Assembly (NCBI GenBank): GCA_017406565.1
Contig: JAFQYG010000006.1
Span: 62,001-126,000 of the forward strand
Origin: Candidatus Saccharimonadota bacterium
Lineage (GTDB): Bacteria; Patescibacteriota; Saccharimonadia; Saccharimonadales; Saccharimonadaceae
Direction: 5' to 3'
DNA: 64,000 nt
Positions 31,051-38,897 of this stretch are shown here, piece by piece (the first letter of the stretch is position 1; each line of letters opens with the position of its first letter). The notes beneath the pieces were generated by a model. The model saw only the letters and a program-made list of their open reading frames with translations. It was not told the DNA's origin and ran no database searches. The position numbers were made by a program, and so were the translations under genes.

Positions 31051-32271
31051 ATGAAAGAAGAAGAGGGCAAAATTGTTGAAGCATCAAATAAAAAAGAATC
31101 AGACGAAATAGCAGACAAAAAAGAGATAAAAGCAGATGAGGTAACAATTAAAACAACTACCAGCAAAGCCGCAATTGTATTGTCAGCAATCGCCTTAATT
31201 CTTGGCGGCTGCGGTTTATATTTCGGTATTATGGCTTATCAAAAAACTGGTACTCCAATTACATTCCTCGATGGCGGCACTGATGGTAATTCCGCTAACT
31301 TTGTTGAGGGTTCCATTGCTGATGTCGCTGAAAAAGTATCAAAAAGTGTTGTCTCTATAGTTACTTCCACTAAAACTACAAATTTCTTCGGCCAGAGCAC
31401 TGATTCCGCAGCTGCAGGTACTGGAATCATTGTGACTGCTGATGGTTACATTCTGACCAATAAGCACGTCATTAATGGTGCCGACAAAGTCACCGTTATT
31501 TTAGATGACGGCACTACCTACGAGGATGTTGAAGTAGTTACTACTGACCCTCTAAATGATATAGCCTTTTTAAAGATTAAAGACGTCTCCGATTTAGAGG
31601 CTGCTAAATTAGGTGATTCTAAGACTATTAATGTTGGGCAGCAAGTAATCGCAATAGGCAACGCTCTCGGCGAATATCAGAATACTGTTACGGCGGGCAT
31701 CATTTCAGGTACTGGTCGCTCAGTCACTGCCTCTGATGGAACGGGGCGTAACGCTGAAACATTATCAGATATGATTCAAACCGACGCCGCAATTAATTCT
31801 GGTAATTCCGGTGGGCCACTCGTTAACGCCGCTGGTGAAGTTATTGGTGTGAACACTGCAACCTCTACTACGGCTGAGAATATGGGTTTTGCTATTCCTA
31901 TTTCCAGCGTTAAAGGTATGCTAAACCAACTCACTGAAACAGGCAAGGCTAAACGTGCTTATCTTGGTGTTTATTCTTCTGAAATTACCCCCGAAGCCGC
32001 TAAAGCCTACAATCTACCAGTCACTAGCGGTGCATATCTCTATAGCCCATCCAGCTATTCTGCTATCGTTAAAGACAGTCCCGCAGCCAAAGCTGGCCTA
32101 AAAGATAAAGACATCGTTACTAAGGTCAATGGAACATCGGTCGGTTCTGCAGGCTCTTTAGCTAATCTAATTAGCGAATATAAACCAGGCGATACCGTAC
32201 AGCTTACTGTCATTCGTGAAGGTAAAGAAATCGCCGTCAACGTCACACTTGAAGGTTATTCAGACAAATAA
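31051..32271 (+). CDS. HtrA/DegP-type serine protease with PDZ domain
   Basis: The protein has 406 residues. An acidic cytoplasmic tail precedes one membrane helix (about 35-58). The trypsin-like domain has His139 (ILTNKHVI), Asp170 (LNDIAFLKI) and Ser253 (SGNSGGPLVN). A single PDZ domain (about 300-400: SPAAKAGLKDKDIVTKVNG) follows. It is an outward-facing quality-control protease. An AAAAAGGAG site precedes the ATG. Its last 16 bases overlap the convergent prmC gene. Confidence 0.92.
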   Translation: MKEEEGKIVEASNKKESDEIADKKEIKADEVTIKTTTSKAAIVLSAIALILGGCGLYFGIMAYQKTGTPITFLDGGTDGNSANFVEGSIADVAEKVSKSVVSIVTSTKTTNFFGQSTDSAAAGTGIIVTADGYILTNKHVINGADKVTVILDDGTTYEDVEVVTTDPLNDIAFLKIKDVSDLEAAKLGDSKTINVGQQVIAIGNALGEYQNTVTAGIISGTGRSVTASDGTGRNAETLSDMIQTDAAINSGNSGGPLVNAAGEVIGVNTATSTTAENMGFAIPISSVKGMLNQLTETGKAKRAYLGVYSSEITPEAAKAYNLPVTSGAYLYSPSSYSAIVKDSPAAKAGLKDKDIVTKVNGTSVGSAGSLANLISEYKPGDTVQLTVIREGKEIAVNVTLEGYSDK

Positions 32272-32945
32272 AGCGCAAATCCGCGGGTCTCACGTAATGT
32301 GAGACCTTTTTTCTTGGCAAAATTAATAATCTGTTCGTGTTGACATGGATCTGCTTCTAGCACTAAATGTTTAATACTTCTTTCTGTAACTTGATCAATC
32401 AGTTTATTTATTAATTCTAGCCCACCATTATTTGCATAAAGGGCCAATGCAGGCTCCTTAGACAAAGCCTTTTTATCAATCCACTCCCAGCTCTCATCTA
32501 CATATGGTAAATTCGCTACCACAAGGTCAGGTTTTGCTGTAATTTTTTCTAATAAGTCACTCTGTAATAATTCTATTGACGCATCTAAATTGTCGGCATT
32601 TTTTTCTGCAACCTTGAGGGCCTTCTCAGAAATATCAGAGGCAATTATAGTGGCATTCGGTAATTCTAGTTTTAGAGTAATGGCAATACATCCCGACCCC
32701 GTTCCAATGTCCGCAATTGTTAAGTTTTGTGGCAATTTTGCTTTACTCGGTTTTACGCCGGGAAGATACGGTTTACCAACTAAGTTTAATATCGTATCAA
32801 TTATCATCTCCGTCTCTGGACGGGGAATTAACACGTCAGAATTAATTATAAAAACACGCCCATAAAAATCAACATACTGTGACATAGGCTGATTTTGTTC
32901 AAAATTATTTAGCGAGCTCTCTTTCATTTTTAATGAGTTCTGCAA
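32256..32945 (-). CDS. prmC: Release factor glutamine methyltransferase (HemK/PrmC)
   Basis: The protein has 229 residues, lacking most of the usual N-terminal helical domain (family about 280). The SAM-binding motif is [20 protein letters not shown], and the substrate motif appears as [10 protein letters not shown] instead of the usual NPPY. It would methylate the GGQ glutamine of release factors. The start overlaps prfA by 41 nt; ATG 32927 is an alternative start. The prfA-prmC order is conserved in bacteria. Confidence 0.85.
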   Translation of the reverse strand: MQNSLKMKESSLNNFEQNQPMSQYVDFYGRVFIINSDVLIPRPETEMIIDTILNLVGKPYLPGVKPSKAKLPQNLTIADIGTGSGCIAITLKLELPNATIIASDISEKALKVAEKNADNLDASIELLQSDLLEKITAKPDLVVANLPYVDESWEWIDKKALSKEPALALYANNGGLELINKLIDQVTERSIKHLVLEADPCQHEQIINFAKKKGLTLRETRGFALYLSE

Positions 32946-33942
32946 TTAAATCATCAATGTCGCCGTCCATTACTGCTGGGATGTTAGAGCGTGAATAATG
33001 AATTCGGTGATCGGTCACGCGGTCTTGTGGGAAATTGTATGTTCGGATTTTTTCGCTTCTGTCACCAGTCCCAATTAAAGATTTACGTGCTTCAGAGGCA
33101 TTTTTACGCTCCTCTTCTTTTTTGCGTTCAAGTAATCTTGTTCGGAGCACATTCATCGCTTTAACGCGGTTCTGTTGTTGTGAACGCTCATCTTGCATGG
33201 CTACCACAATACCAGTCGGCAAGTGTGTAATTCGTACTGCAGAATCAGTCGTATTAACACCTTGACCGCCATGACCACCAGAACGATAAATATCAATTCG
33301 TAAATCTTCCGGTTTTATCTCCAAATCCTTTTCTGACGCTTCGGGCAACACTGCTACTGTTACAGTAGAAGTATGAATTCGCCCCTGCGACTCGGTCACA
33401 GGCACACGTTGCACACGATGTACGCCACCTTCGAACTTAAGCTGTCCATAGGCATTATCACCAGATAGTCTAAAAATAACTTCTTTCATACCTCCAGCTT
33501 CATTTTGGTTTTCTGAGATTAATTCAAATTTCAATCCATGACGCTCACCGTATTTCATATATAAACGATATAATTCTGCCGCAAAAAGGGAAGCTTCATC
33601 ACCACCCGCCCCAGCTCTAATTTCAAAAATCGCCGGCTTGTCATCCTCAGGATCGCGTGGGATTAGAAGTTCTTCCAATTTCAACTCAGCCTCTTTGAGC
33701 TCATTTTTTAACTTTTCTGAGTCCTCTTTTGCGATTTCACCTAGCTCAGGGTCGCTTAACAGGGAATTGGCTTCCTCTAAATTATTCTTCATTTGTTCAA
33801 TATTTTTATTCAAATCCAAAATTTCGCGCAAAAGTGTTGCGCGTTTGCTCTTCGCTGCAAACTCTGCATCTGCATACGCATCAGGCCGAGCTAAGAACCC
33901 TTCAATATTCTTTAACTCCTCTTCAAACTTAGCTAAATCCAT
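32905..33942 (-). CDS. prfA: Peptide chain release factor 1
   Basis: The protein is 345 residues from ATG 33942. The catalytic GGQ is in [19 protein letters not shown], and the codon-recognition PxT motif is PVT in [14 protein letters not shown]. It terminates at UAA/UAG. A longer start ten codons upstream is rejected because TGG-TATAAT (33954-33949 on this strand) ends 6 nt before ATG 33942. An 18-bp perfect palindrome (33941-33958) contains both the start codon and the -10 box. Confidence 0.95.
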   Translation of the reverse strand: MDLAKFEEELKNIEGFLARPDAYADAEFAAKSKRATLLREILDLNKNIEQMKNNLEEANSLLSDPELGEIAKEDSEKLKNELKEAELKLEELLIPRDPEDDKPAIFEIRAGAGGDEASLFAAELYRLYMKYGERHGLKFELISENQNEAGGMKEVIFRLSGDNAYGQLKFEGGVHRVQRVPVTESQGRIHTSTVTVAVLPEASEKDLEIKPEDLRIDIYRSGGHGGQGVNTTDSAVRITHLPTGIVVAMQDERSQQQNRVKAMNVLRTRLLERKKEEERKNASEARKSLIGTGDRSEKIRTYNFPQDRVTDHRIHYSRSNIPAVMDGDIDDLIAELIKNERELAK

Positions 33943-34020
33943 GGTATAATTATACCATATATTGTTATTCAAGGGCGGGTGACAGCTACGGAGGAGGACC
34001 CGTCCAGAAAACAGATATAT

Positions 34021-34097
34021 GGGGATTTAGCTCAGCTGGCTAGAGCGTACGATTCACATTCGTAAGGTCACAGGTTCGAGCCCTGTAATCCCCACCA
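34021..34097 (+). tRNA. tRNA-Val (CAC)
   Basis: A 77-nt cloverleaf has acceptor GGGGATT/AATCCCC, anticodon stem TACGA/TCGTA with loop TTCACAT (anticodon CAC), T-loop GTTCGAGCC and encoded CCA. It is followed 12 nt later by the GIY-YIG gene. Confidence 0.95.
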
Positions 34098-34109
34098 AAA
34101 AAGTGTTTT

Positions 34110-35111
34110 ATGGAAAAATTACCCCTAGAAAATGAATTTAATAATTTCGTAAAGTTTGTTTTTGAAAAGAAAACGAAAATCAGTTTCTGGGATATGTTAA
34201 ATTTGGACAAATTCGAAAATGACACCATAAGAATGGTTTTCCATAATCATTGGGATTATATTCCAGAGAGACAACCGGCAGCAGAAACTCGCAAACTACT
34301 TGGCGATACGCCTCGCTATTTTAAAAGTAATGAAGATTTTTTCGAGGCTTATATCAATGGAGAATCAAAGTTTTTTGAAGACATGATGACGCTTCGCGGT
34401 GACGGCAAGCAACGTCTATTTGCTGGAGATATTGCTTTTAGCTTCATCCCTTATCCGCATGGCAAACACACGCATTTACTTATGGCCGCCTTTAGAGTAG
34501 TAAGTGACGATAAATCAGTTGTTGCTAAGGAAGATTTGATAGAATATATGCCATATATTGGTAGACTAGTTGTATCATACGAAGATAAGCAAGGAAATAA
34601 CCCAGTGCGCACTAACCCAGAAATTATCAAGAAAATAAGTGTTGCAGAAATCTTAAGTATTCCTGCTAGTGAGGCATTTCCTGGGTATGATTTAGTTAGA
34701 TTATCATATAAAGAATTAGAGCATAAACTAAAAGCTCCAGATTGGGCAAAAAAGTTCAAGGCAAAAAAGGGTGTATACGTAATTACTGACATCAAGAATG
34801 GCAAACAATATGTAGGAGCTGCTTATGGCCAAAATGGGATATACGGACGTTGGAACACGTATATTGAAAGTAACGGCGATATTCATGAGATTAGCGATGC
34901 CAGTCAAAAAGACAATGACGTAGGGTACCCCAATAAAGAGTTTAAGAGAATTATTCGTGAAAATGGCGGCAAAAAATACATAGAAGAGAATTTTCAGTAT
35001 TCGCTTCTTGAAACTTTTGATAAAGATACTCCAGAAGAAGATGTCGTTACTCGCGAATTGTATTGGAAAAAGGTTTTGAGAACACGGGAGTTTGGATATA
35101 ATAAGAACTAG
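34110..35111 (+). CDS. GIY-YIG nuclease domain protein with unknown N-terminal domain
   Basis: The protein has 333 residues. The C-terminal third (about 225-333) is a GIY-YIG-like domain: KKGVYVITDIKNGKQYVGAA with an arginine in GIYGRWNTY, then the conserved Glu/Asn region (TRELYWKKVLRTREFGYNKN). The N-terminal ~215 residues are not recognised. The gene begins 12 nt after tRNA-Val and has no clear promoter, so it may be read through from the tRNA. The pattern (tRNA 3' end followed by a nuclease gene) recalls tRNA-targeted integration, but no flanking repeat of the tRNA end was found here. Confidence 0.65.
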   Translation: MEKLPLENEFNNFVKFVFEKKTKISFWDMLNLDKFENDTIRMVFHNHWDYIPERQPAAETRKLLGDTPRYFKSNEDFFEAYINGESKFFEDMMTLRGDGKQRLFAGDIAFSFIPYPHGKHTHLLMAAFRVVSDDKSVVAKEDLIEYMPYIGRLVVSYEDKQGNNPVRTNPEIIKKISVAEILSIPASEAFPGYDLVRLSYKELEHKLKAPDWAKKFKAKKGVYVITDIKNGKQYVGAAYGQNGIYGRWNTYIESNGDIHEISDASQKDNDVGYPNKEFKRIIRENGGKKYIEENFQYSLLETFDKDTPEEDVVTRELYWKKVLRTREFGYNKN

Positions 35112-35119
35112 GCAATATC

Positions 35120-35707
35120 ATGAAACCAGAGGAACATTTAGGGGAAAAGATTAAAATCAAAATTGACCGCCCTATGGGCAGTAAACATCCTAAGCATGGT
35201 TTTATCTATCCTATAAATTACGGCTTTGTCCCTGGCGTTATGGGTGGAGATGGCGAAGAACTTGATGCTTATCTTCTTGGCGTATTTGAGCCTGTAGAAG
35301 AATATGAAGGAAGACTTATCGCCGTCATCTATCGCGAAGACGACGTAGAAGAAAAACTCGTAATAGCCCCAAAAACATATACAGCAGACCAAATATCTGC
35401 ACTGGTAGAGTTTCAAGAACGCTGGTTTCATAGTTGGGTAGCATATTGTTACGACAAACCATATTGGCCAGAAGATTTTACCATCGATATGCCAGAAGTT
35501 CAAAAAGCCATTGGAACAACCATAAAAGATGGCGAATTCTCTTTAGCTAAAATTGCTCCAATTTTAAAGGAGGGTTATGGACATTGTGCCGCTCTTGGGT
35601 TTTGGCTTGCGGATAACGGGATTATCGAAAAAAATAAGGGTTCAAAACCACAAAAACTGAAGGTAAAAACTTACGAGGAAGCAATTCAAAAAATAAAGAT
35701 TAAATAA
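35120..35707 (+). CDS. Family I inorganic pyrophosphatase-like protein
   Basis: The protein has 195 residues. Residues about 18-60 (PKHGFIYPINYGFVPGVMGG, then DGEELDAYLL) match the active-site region of family I pyrophosphatases, with the second Asp of DxDxxD replaced by Glu. The C-terminal half (PEVQKAIGTTIKDGEFSL, YGHCAALGFWL) is not typical of the family. It may be a divergent phosphohydrolase. It lies 8 nt after the GIY-YIG gene. A short reading frame follows before the next recognised gene. Confidence 0.55.
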   Translation: MKPEEHLGEKIKIKIDRPMGSKHPKHGFIYPINYGFVPGVMGGDGEELDAYLLGVFEPVEEYEGRLIAVIYREDDVEEKLVIAPKTYTADQISALVEFQERWFHSWVAYCYDKPYWPEDFTIDMPEVQKAIGTTIKDGEFSLAKIAPILKEGYGHCAALGFWLADNGIIEKNKGSKPQKLKVKTYEEAIQKIKIK

Positions 35708-35728
35708 ACTTAAATTAAGAGGATGAAT

Positions 35729-35860
35729 ATGGTTAAAAAGTATATTGATGTAAAAATACAGTATCTCTCAGATAAGACTATTCCTGAAATTCAACCAGAG
35801 GACATTATCTTTTTTATACACTTTTTTGATATGAATACTAACCCAGGAAGTGTTTTCTAG
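35729..35860 (+). CDS. Possible 43-residue small protein or remnant
   Basis: ATG 35729 follows AAGAGG; the frame encodes MVKKYIDVKIQYLSDKTIPE, then FFIHFFDMNTNPGSVF and a TAG at 35858. There is no match to a known family. It could be a real small gene or the remnant of a longer one. The remaining gap to 35973 has a TATAAT box at 35945-35951 for the next gene. Confidence 0.3.
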   Translation: MVKKYIDVKIQYLSDKTIPEIQPEDIIFFIHFFDMNTNPGSVF

Positions 35861-35973
35861 GAATACTTTCTAGCCTTAATTATAACGGTATGTCAAGTAA
35901 ATCCGTCAAAGCTTATTTGCCTTGCCCCTAACAACACACTTTGCTATAATAAAGCAAATTAATAAACATCAGT

Positions 35974-36405
35974 ATGAACATATACTTAGACATCGACGGA
36001 GTTTTAAGAGGAACTGCTTCACCTGTGGAAGACGTGGTGGATTTACTTGAATTTATTCTTACAAATTATCCTGATAGTACATTTTGGCTAACTACTCATT
36101 GTCGACAGGGGTATAACCATACGCGCGCCGCACTGCTCGACTCAGATTTACCTAAAGAGTTGGTTGAACGAGCAAGTTCAATGATTCAGCCGTCAGATTT
36201 TTCAGTTCTCAAAACGGAAGGGATTGATTTCACTAAGCCCTTCCTCTGGCTAGACGATAATTTATTTGAAAGCGAACAAAAAGTATTAGAATCGCATGGT
36301 TGCCTCATTAATCATTTCTATATGAATCCACGTGATCCAGAAATGGCTAAACGAGCCCTAGCGCTACTAAAATCTCTAAAGGAGGAGAATGCTAACATCT
36401 ACTGA
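35974..36405 (+). CDS. HAD-like hydrolase
   Basis: The protein has 143 residues. It starts MNIYLDIDGVLRG, the DxD motif of HAD phosphohydrolases. WLTTHCRQG (Thr motif II) and FLWLDDNLFE (acidic motif IV) follow. The substrate is unknown. A TATAAT box lies at 35945-35951, giving a short leader of about 20 nt. Its 3' end overlaps the FNT gene by 17 nt. Confidence 0.65.
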   Translation: MNIYLDIDGVLRGTASPVEDVVDLLEFILTNYPDSTFWLTTHCRQGYNHTRAALLDSDLPKELVERASSMIQPSDFSVLKTEGIDFTKPFLWLDDNLFESEQKVLESHGCLINHFYMNPRDPEMAKRALALLKSLKEENANIY

Positions 36406-37147
36406 AATCACAGCTGCTACTATCAAAACTGGCATCGCCAAAGCTAAATTACCTTGGTGGAAAATGATTCTACTTGGCTTTTTCGCTGGAATGTTTATTG
36501 CCTTAGCTGGCGTTGGTGCTACCTTCGGTAATATTTATGGCGGTAAAATTGCCGGCGCCTGTATTTTTACCGCTGGTCTCGCTATGGTCGTAGTCGCTGG
36601 CAGCGAACTCTTTACGGGTAATAATCTAATGGTAATGGCATTGTTCGATCGTAAGATTAAGTTTCACCAGCTACTCAAAAATTGGATATTAGTCTTTTTT
36701 GGCAACTTTCTCGGTGCACTATTTGTGGCTAGTATAGCGGCTGTCAGTGGTACTTTTGATAGCATTCCAGACACAGTAATCGCTACTGCGACCGCTAAGG
36801 TCAATCTAGGTTTTTTTGAGGCTTTTCTAAAGGGTATTATGTGTAATTTTCTAGTTTGCATCGCTGTTTGGATGGCCACTGCCGCTAAAACAGTCCAAGG
36901 CAAAATTACTGCCGTTTTTTTGCCAATCATGCTCTTTGTTCTTTGTGGTTTCGAACACTCTATCGCCAACATGTTTTATATCCCAGCAGGCATAATTACC
37001 GGCGCTATTAATAATCTCCCCGCTCCCACCATAGCGAACTTTCTTCTAGATAATCTTCTACCCGTAACTCTCGGCAACATTGTTGGCGGGGCTGTCCTAG
37101 TAGCGAGCGGTTACTACCTCGCCTACAATTCAAGCCACTCCAAATAA
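36389..37147 (+). CDS. Formate/nitrite transporter (FNT) family channel
   Basis: The protein has 252 residues with six hydrophobic helices. GSELFTGNNLMV and KGIMCNFLVCIAVWMA are the two paired half-repeat motifs of FNT channels such as FocA and NirC. It would move small monovalent anions such as formate, nitrite or lactate. A GGAGGAG ribosome site lies inside the HAD-like gene. It precedes sufC-sufB. Confidence 0.88.
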   Translation: MLTSTEITAATIKTGIAKAKLPWWKMILLGFFAGMFIALAGVGATFGNIYGGKIAGACIFTAGLAMVVVAGSELFTGNNLMVMALFDRKIKFHQLLKNWILVFFGNFLGALFVASIAAVSGTFDSIPDTVIATATAKVNLGFFEAFLKGIMCNFLVCIAVWMATAAKTVQGKITAVFLPIMLFVLCGFEHSIANMFYIPAGIITGAINNLPAPTIANFLLDNLLPVTLGNIVGGAVLVASGYYLAYNSSHSK

Positions 37148-37174
37148 TATCAAGGGGTGTTATAATAATATAAG

Positions 37175-37876
37175 ATGTTAGAGTTACAAAAAATCAGCTA
37201 TCAGATTAAAGGTGGGTCTAGGGAAAAAATCCTAGACCATATTTCACTGAAGTTTAAAGCCGGGGAATTCGTTGCCATCACTGGTCCTAACGGCAGTGGT
37301 AAATCCACTCTAGCGAATTTAATTATGGGCATCAAAACTCCCACCGAAGGTCAAATACTATTAGAAAAAGAAGATATCACTAATCTCAATATTACTAAGC
37401 GAGCCAGATTGGGTATTGCTTACTCTTTTCAACAGCCAGTTATATTCAAAGGAATTCGTGTTTATGATTTATTATGTATCGCTAGTGGGGAATTAATATC
37501 ACCAGAAACCGCCGCAAAGCATTTAAAAGCAGTTGGTCTAAAAGCTGAAGATTATCTTTCTCGTGAAATCAACGACAAATTTTCCGGTGGCGAGTTGAAA
37601 CGCATTGAAATCGCCTCCATATTAGCAAGAGACGCTAAACTGATTATTTTTGACGAGCCCGAGGCCGGTATTGATCTATGGAGTTTTGATAATCTTGTCA
37701 AAATTTTTCAAGGACTTAAAAAAGCAGGCAAAACCATCATTGTTATTTCACACCAAGAAAAACTTCTAAAACTTGCCGACAAGATTGTAGTTTTAGAAAA
37801 CGGTAAAATCAAGTATCAAGGCGTACTTACCAAAACTTTGCTTAACCTTACAGGAGATGAAAATGGAATTAACTGA
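37175..37876 (+). CDS. sufC: SufC-like ABC ATPase of a minimal SUF system
   Basis: The protein has 233 residues. Walker A GPNGSGKSTL is at about residues 36-45, the ABC signature FSGGELKRIEIASIL at about 134 and Walker B LIIFDEPEAGIDL at about 158. It provides the ATPase for Fe-S cluster scaffold assembly. TGT-TATAAT at 37158-37166 ends 8 nt before ATG. It overlaps the sufB-like gene by 20 nt. No sufS, sufU or sufA lies nearby. Confidence 0.85.
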   Translation: MLELQKISYQIKGGSREKILDHISLKFKAGEFVAITGPNGSGKSTLANLIMGIKTPTEGQILLEKEDITNLNITKRARLGIAYSFQQPVIFKGIRVYDLLCIASGELISPETAAKHLKAVGLKAEDYLSREINDKFSGGELKRIEIASILARDAKLIIFDEPEAGIDLWSFDNLVKIFQGLKKAGKTIIVISHQEKLLKLADKIVVLENGKIKYQGVLTKTLLNLTGDENGIN

Positions 37877-38786
37877 TGAAGAGAAACAGATTTTTTGCGA
37901 AGTCGCTGGAACTTTTGAAATCCCAGCTGGTGCTTACAATTTTCGTGTCAACGGTAAGTCAATTGGCCGAAACTCCACTAACAATATCGATGTAAAACCC
38001 AAAAAAGATAAAAGCGGGCTAGATATTTACATTAAGGCGGGCACTAAAAACGAACAAGTTCATATCCCAGTTGCCATTAGTGCCACCGGTCTTAAAGAGG
38101 CAGTTTACAATGATTTTCATATTGGTGATAATGCAGACGTCGTCATTATTGCAGGTTGTGGGATTTATAATTGCGGACCGAGCGACTCTGTTCACGATGG
38201 CATTCATCGTTTCTATGTTGGTAAAAATTCCAAAGTTAAGTACATTGAAAAACATTATGGATTCGGCCCTGGTAAAGGTGGCAAAATTCTAAATCCAACC
38301 ACCGAAGTAAATTTAGGTAAGAATAGTATAGCCACTCTCGAGCTAGAACAGATAAAAGGAGTAGACAGCACCATTAGAAAGACCACTGCCGTCTTAGAAA
38401 ACTACGCTAAGTTGTTTGTCAAAGAGCGCCTTATGACTCACGGTCGCCAAACTGCCGAATCTATCTACGAAGTAGAGTTGAATGGAACAGATTCTACCAC
38501 TGACATAGTATCACGTTCTATCGCTCAAGATTATTCTAAGCAAACTTTTAAAGCTACAATCATAGGAAATAATAAATGTCGTGGCCATTCCGAATGCGAC
38601 GCTATTCTGATGGACCAAGCCGAAGTTCATGCCATCCCAGCATTAGACGCCAAAACCAAAGACGCCGAACTTATTCACGAAGCCGCTATTGGCAAAATCG
38701 CTTCAACCCAACTCACGAAGCTTATGACGCTAGGTCTTACTCGTGCCGAAGCCGAGTCGCGTATTATTAATGGATTCTTAAAATAA
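37857..38786 (+). CDS. SufB/SufD-like scaffold protein of a minimal SUF system
   Basis: The protein has 309 residues, shorter than SufB (~480). The beta-helix core (GCGIYNCGPSDSVHDGIHRF) and C-terminal ALDAKTKDAELIHEAAIGKI, LMTLGLTRAEAESRII match SufB/SufD. The pair resembles the two-gene SMS (SUF-like minimal system). It would build Fe-S clusters with SufC, needed by NrdG and other Fe-S proteins. It is followed by the nrdD promoter. Confidence 0.8.
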   Translation: MKMELTDEEKQIFCEVAGTFEIPAGAYNFRVNGKSIGRNSTNNIDVKPKKDKSGLDIYIKAGTKNEQVHIPVAISATGLKEAVYNDFHIGDNADVVIIAGCGIYNCGPSDSVHDGIHRFYVGKNSKVKYIEKHYGFGPGKGGKILNPTTEVNLGKNSIATLELEQIKGVDSTIRKTTAVLENYAKLFVKERLMTHGRQTAESIYEVELNGTDSTTDIVSRSIAQDYSKQTFKATIIGNNKCRGHSECDAILMDQAEVHAIPALDAKTKDAELIHEAAIGKIASTQLTKLMTLGLTRAEAESRIINGFLK

Positions 38787-38807
38787 TAAAAATTTCACAA
38801 AAAGCAC

Positions 38808-38861
38808 TTGCATTTCCACATTTAGTGTCGTATACTAGGTTATAGACACTAAATGTAGCGT
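38808..38861 (+). promoter_or_regulatory. nrdD promoter with paired NrdR-like boxes
   Basis: TTGCAT (38808-38813) and TATACT (38831-38836) are spaced 17 bp. NrdR-like palindromes lie at 38813-38828 (in the spacer) and 38846-38861 (downstream of the start site), 33 bp apart. The inner halves form a perfect 12-bp inverted repeat (ACATTTAGTGTC and its complement). The second box matches ACACTATATATAGTGT at about 13 of 16 positions. Confidence 0.8.
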
Positions 38862-38897
38862 ATTACACATAAAAATTTGAACGAGAAGGAGGTATTA

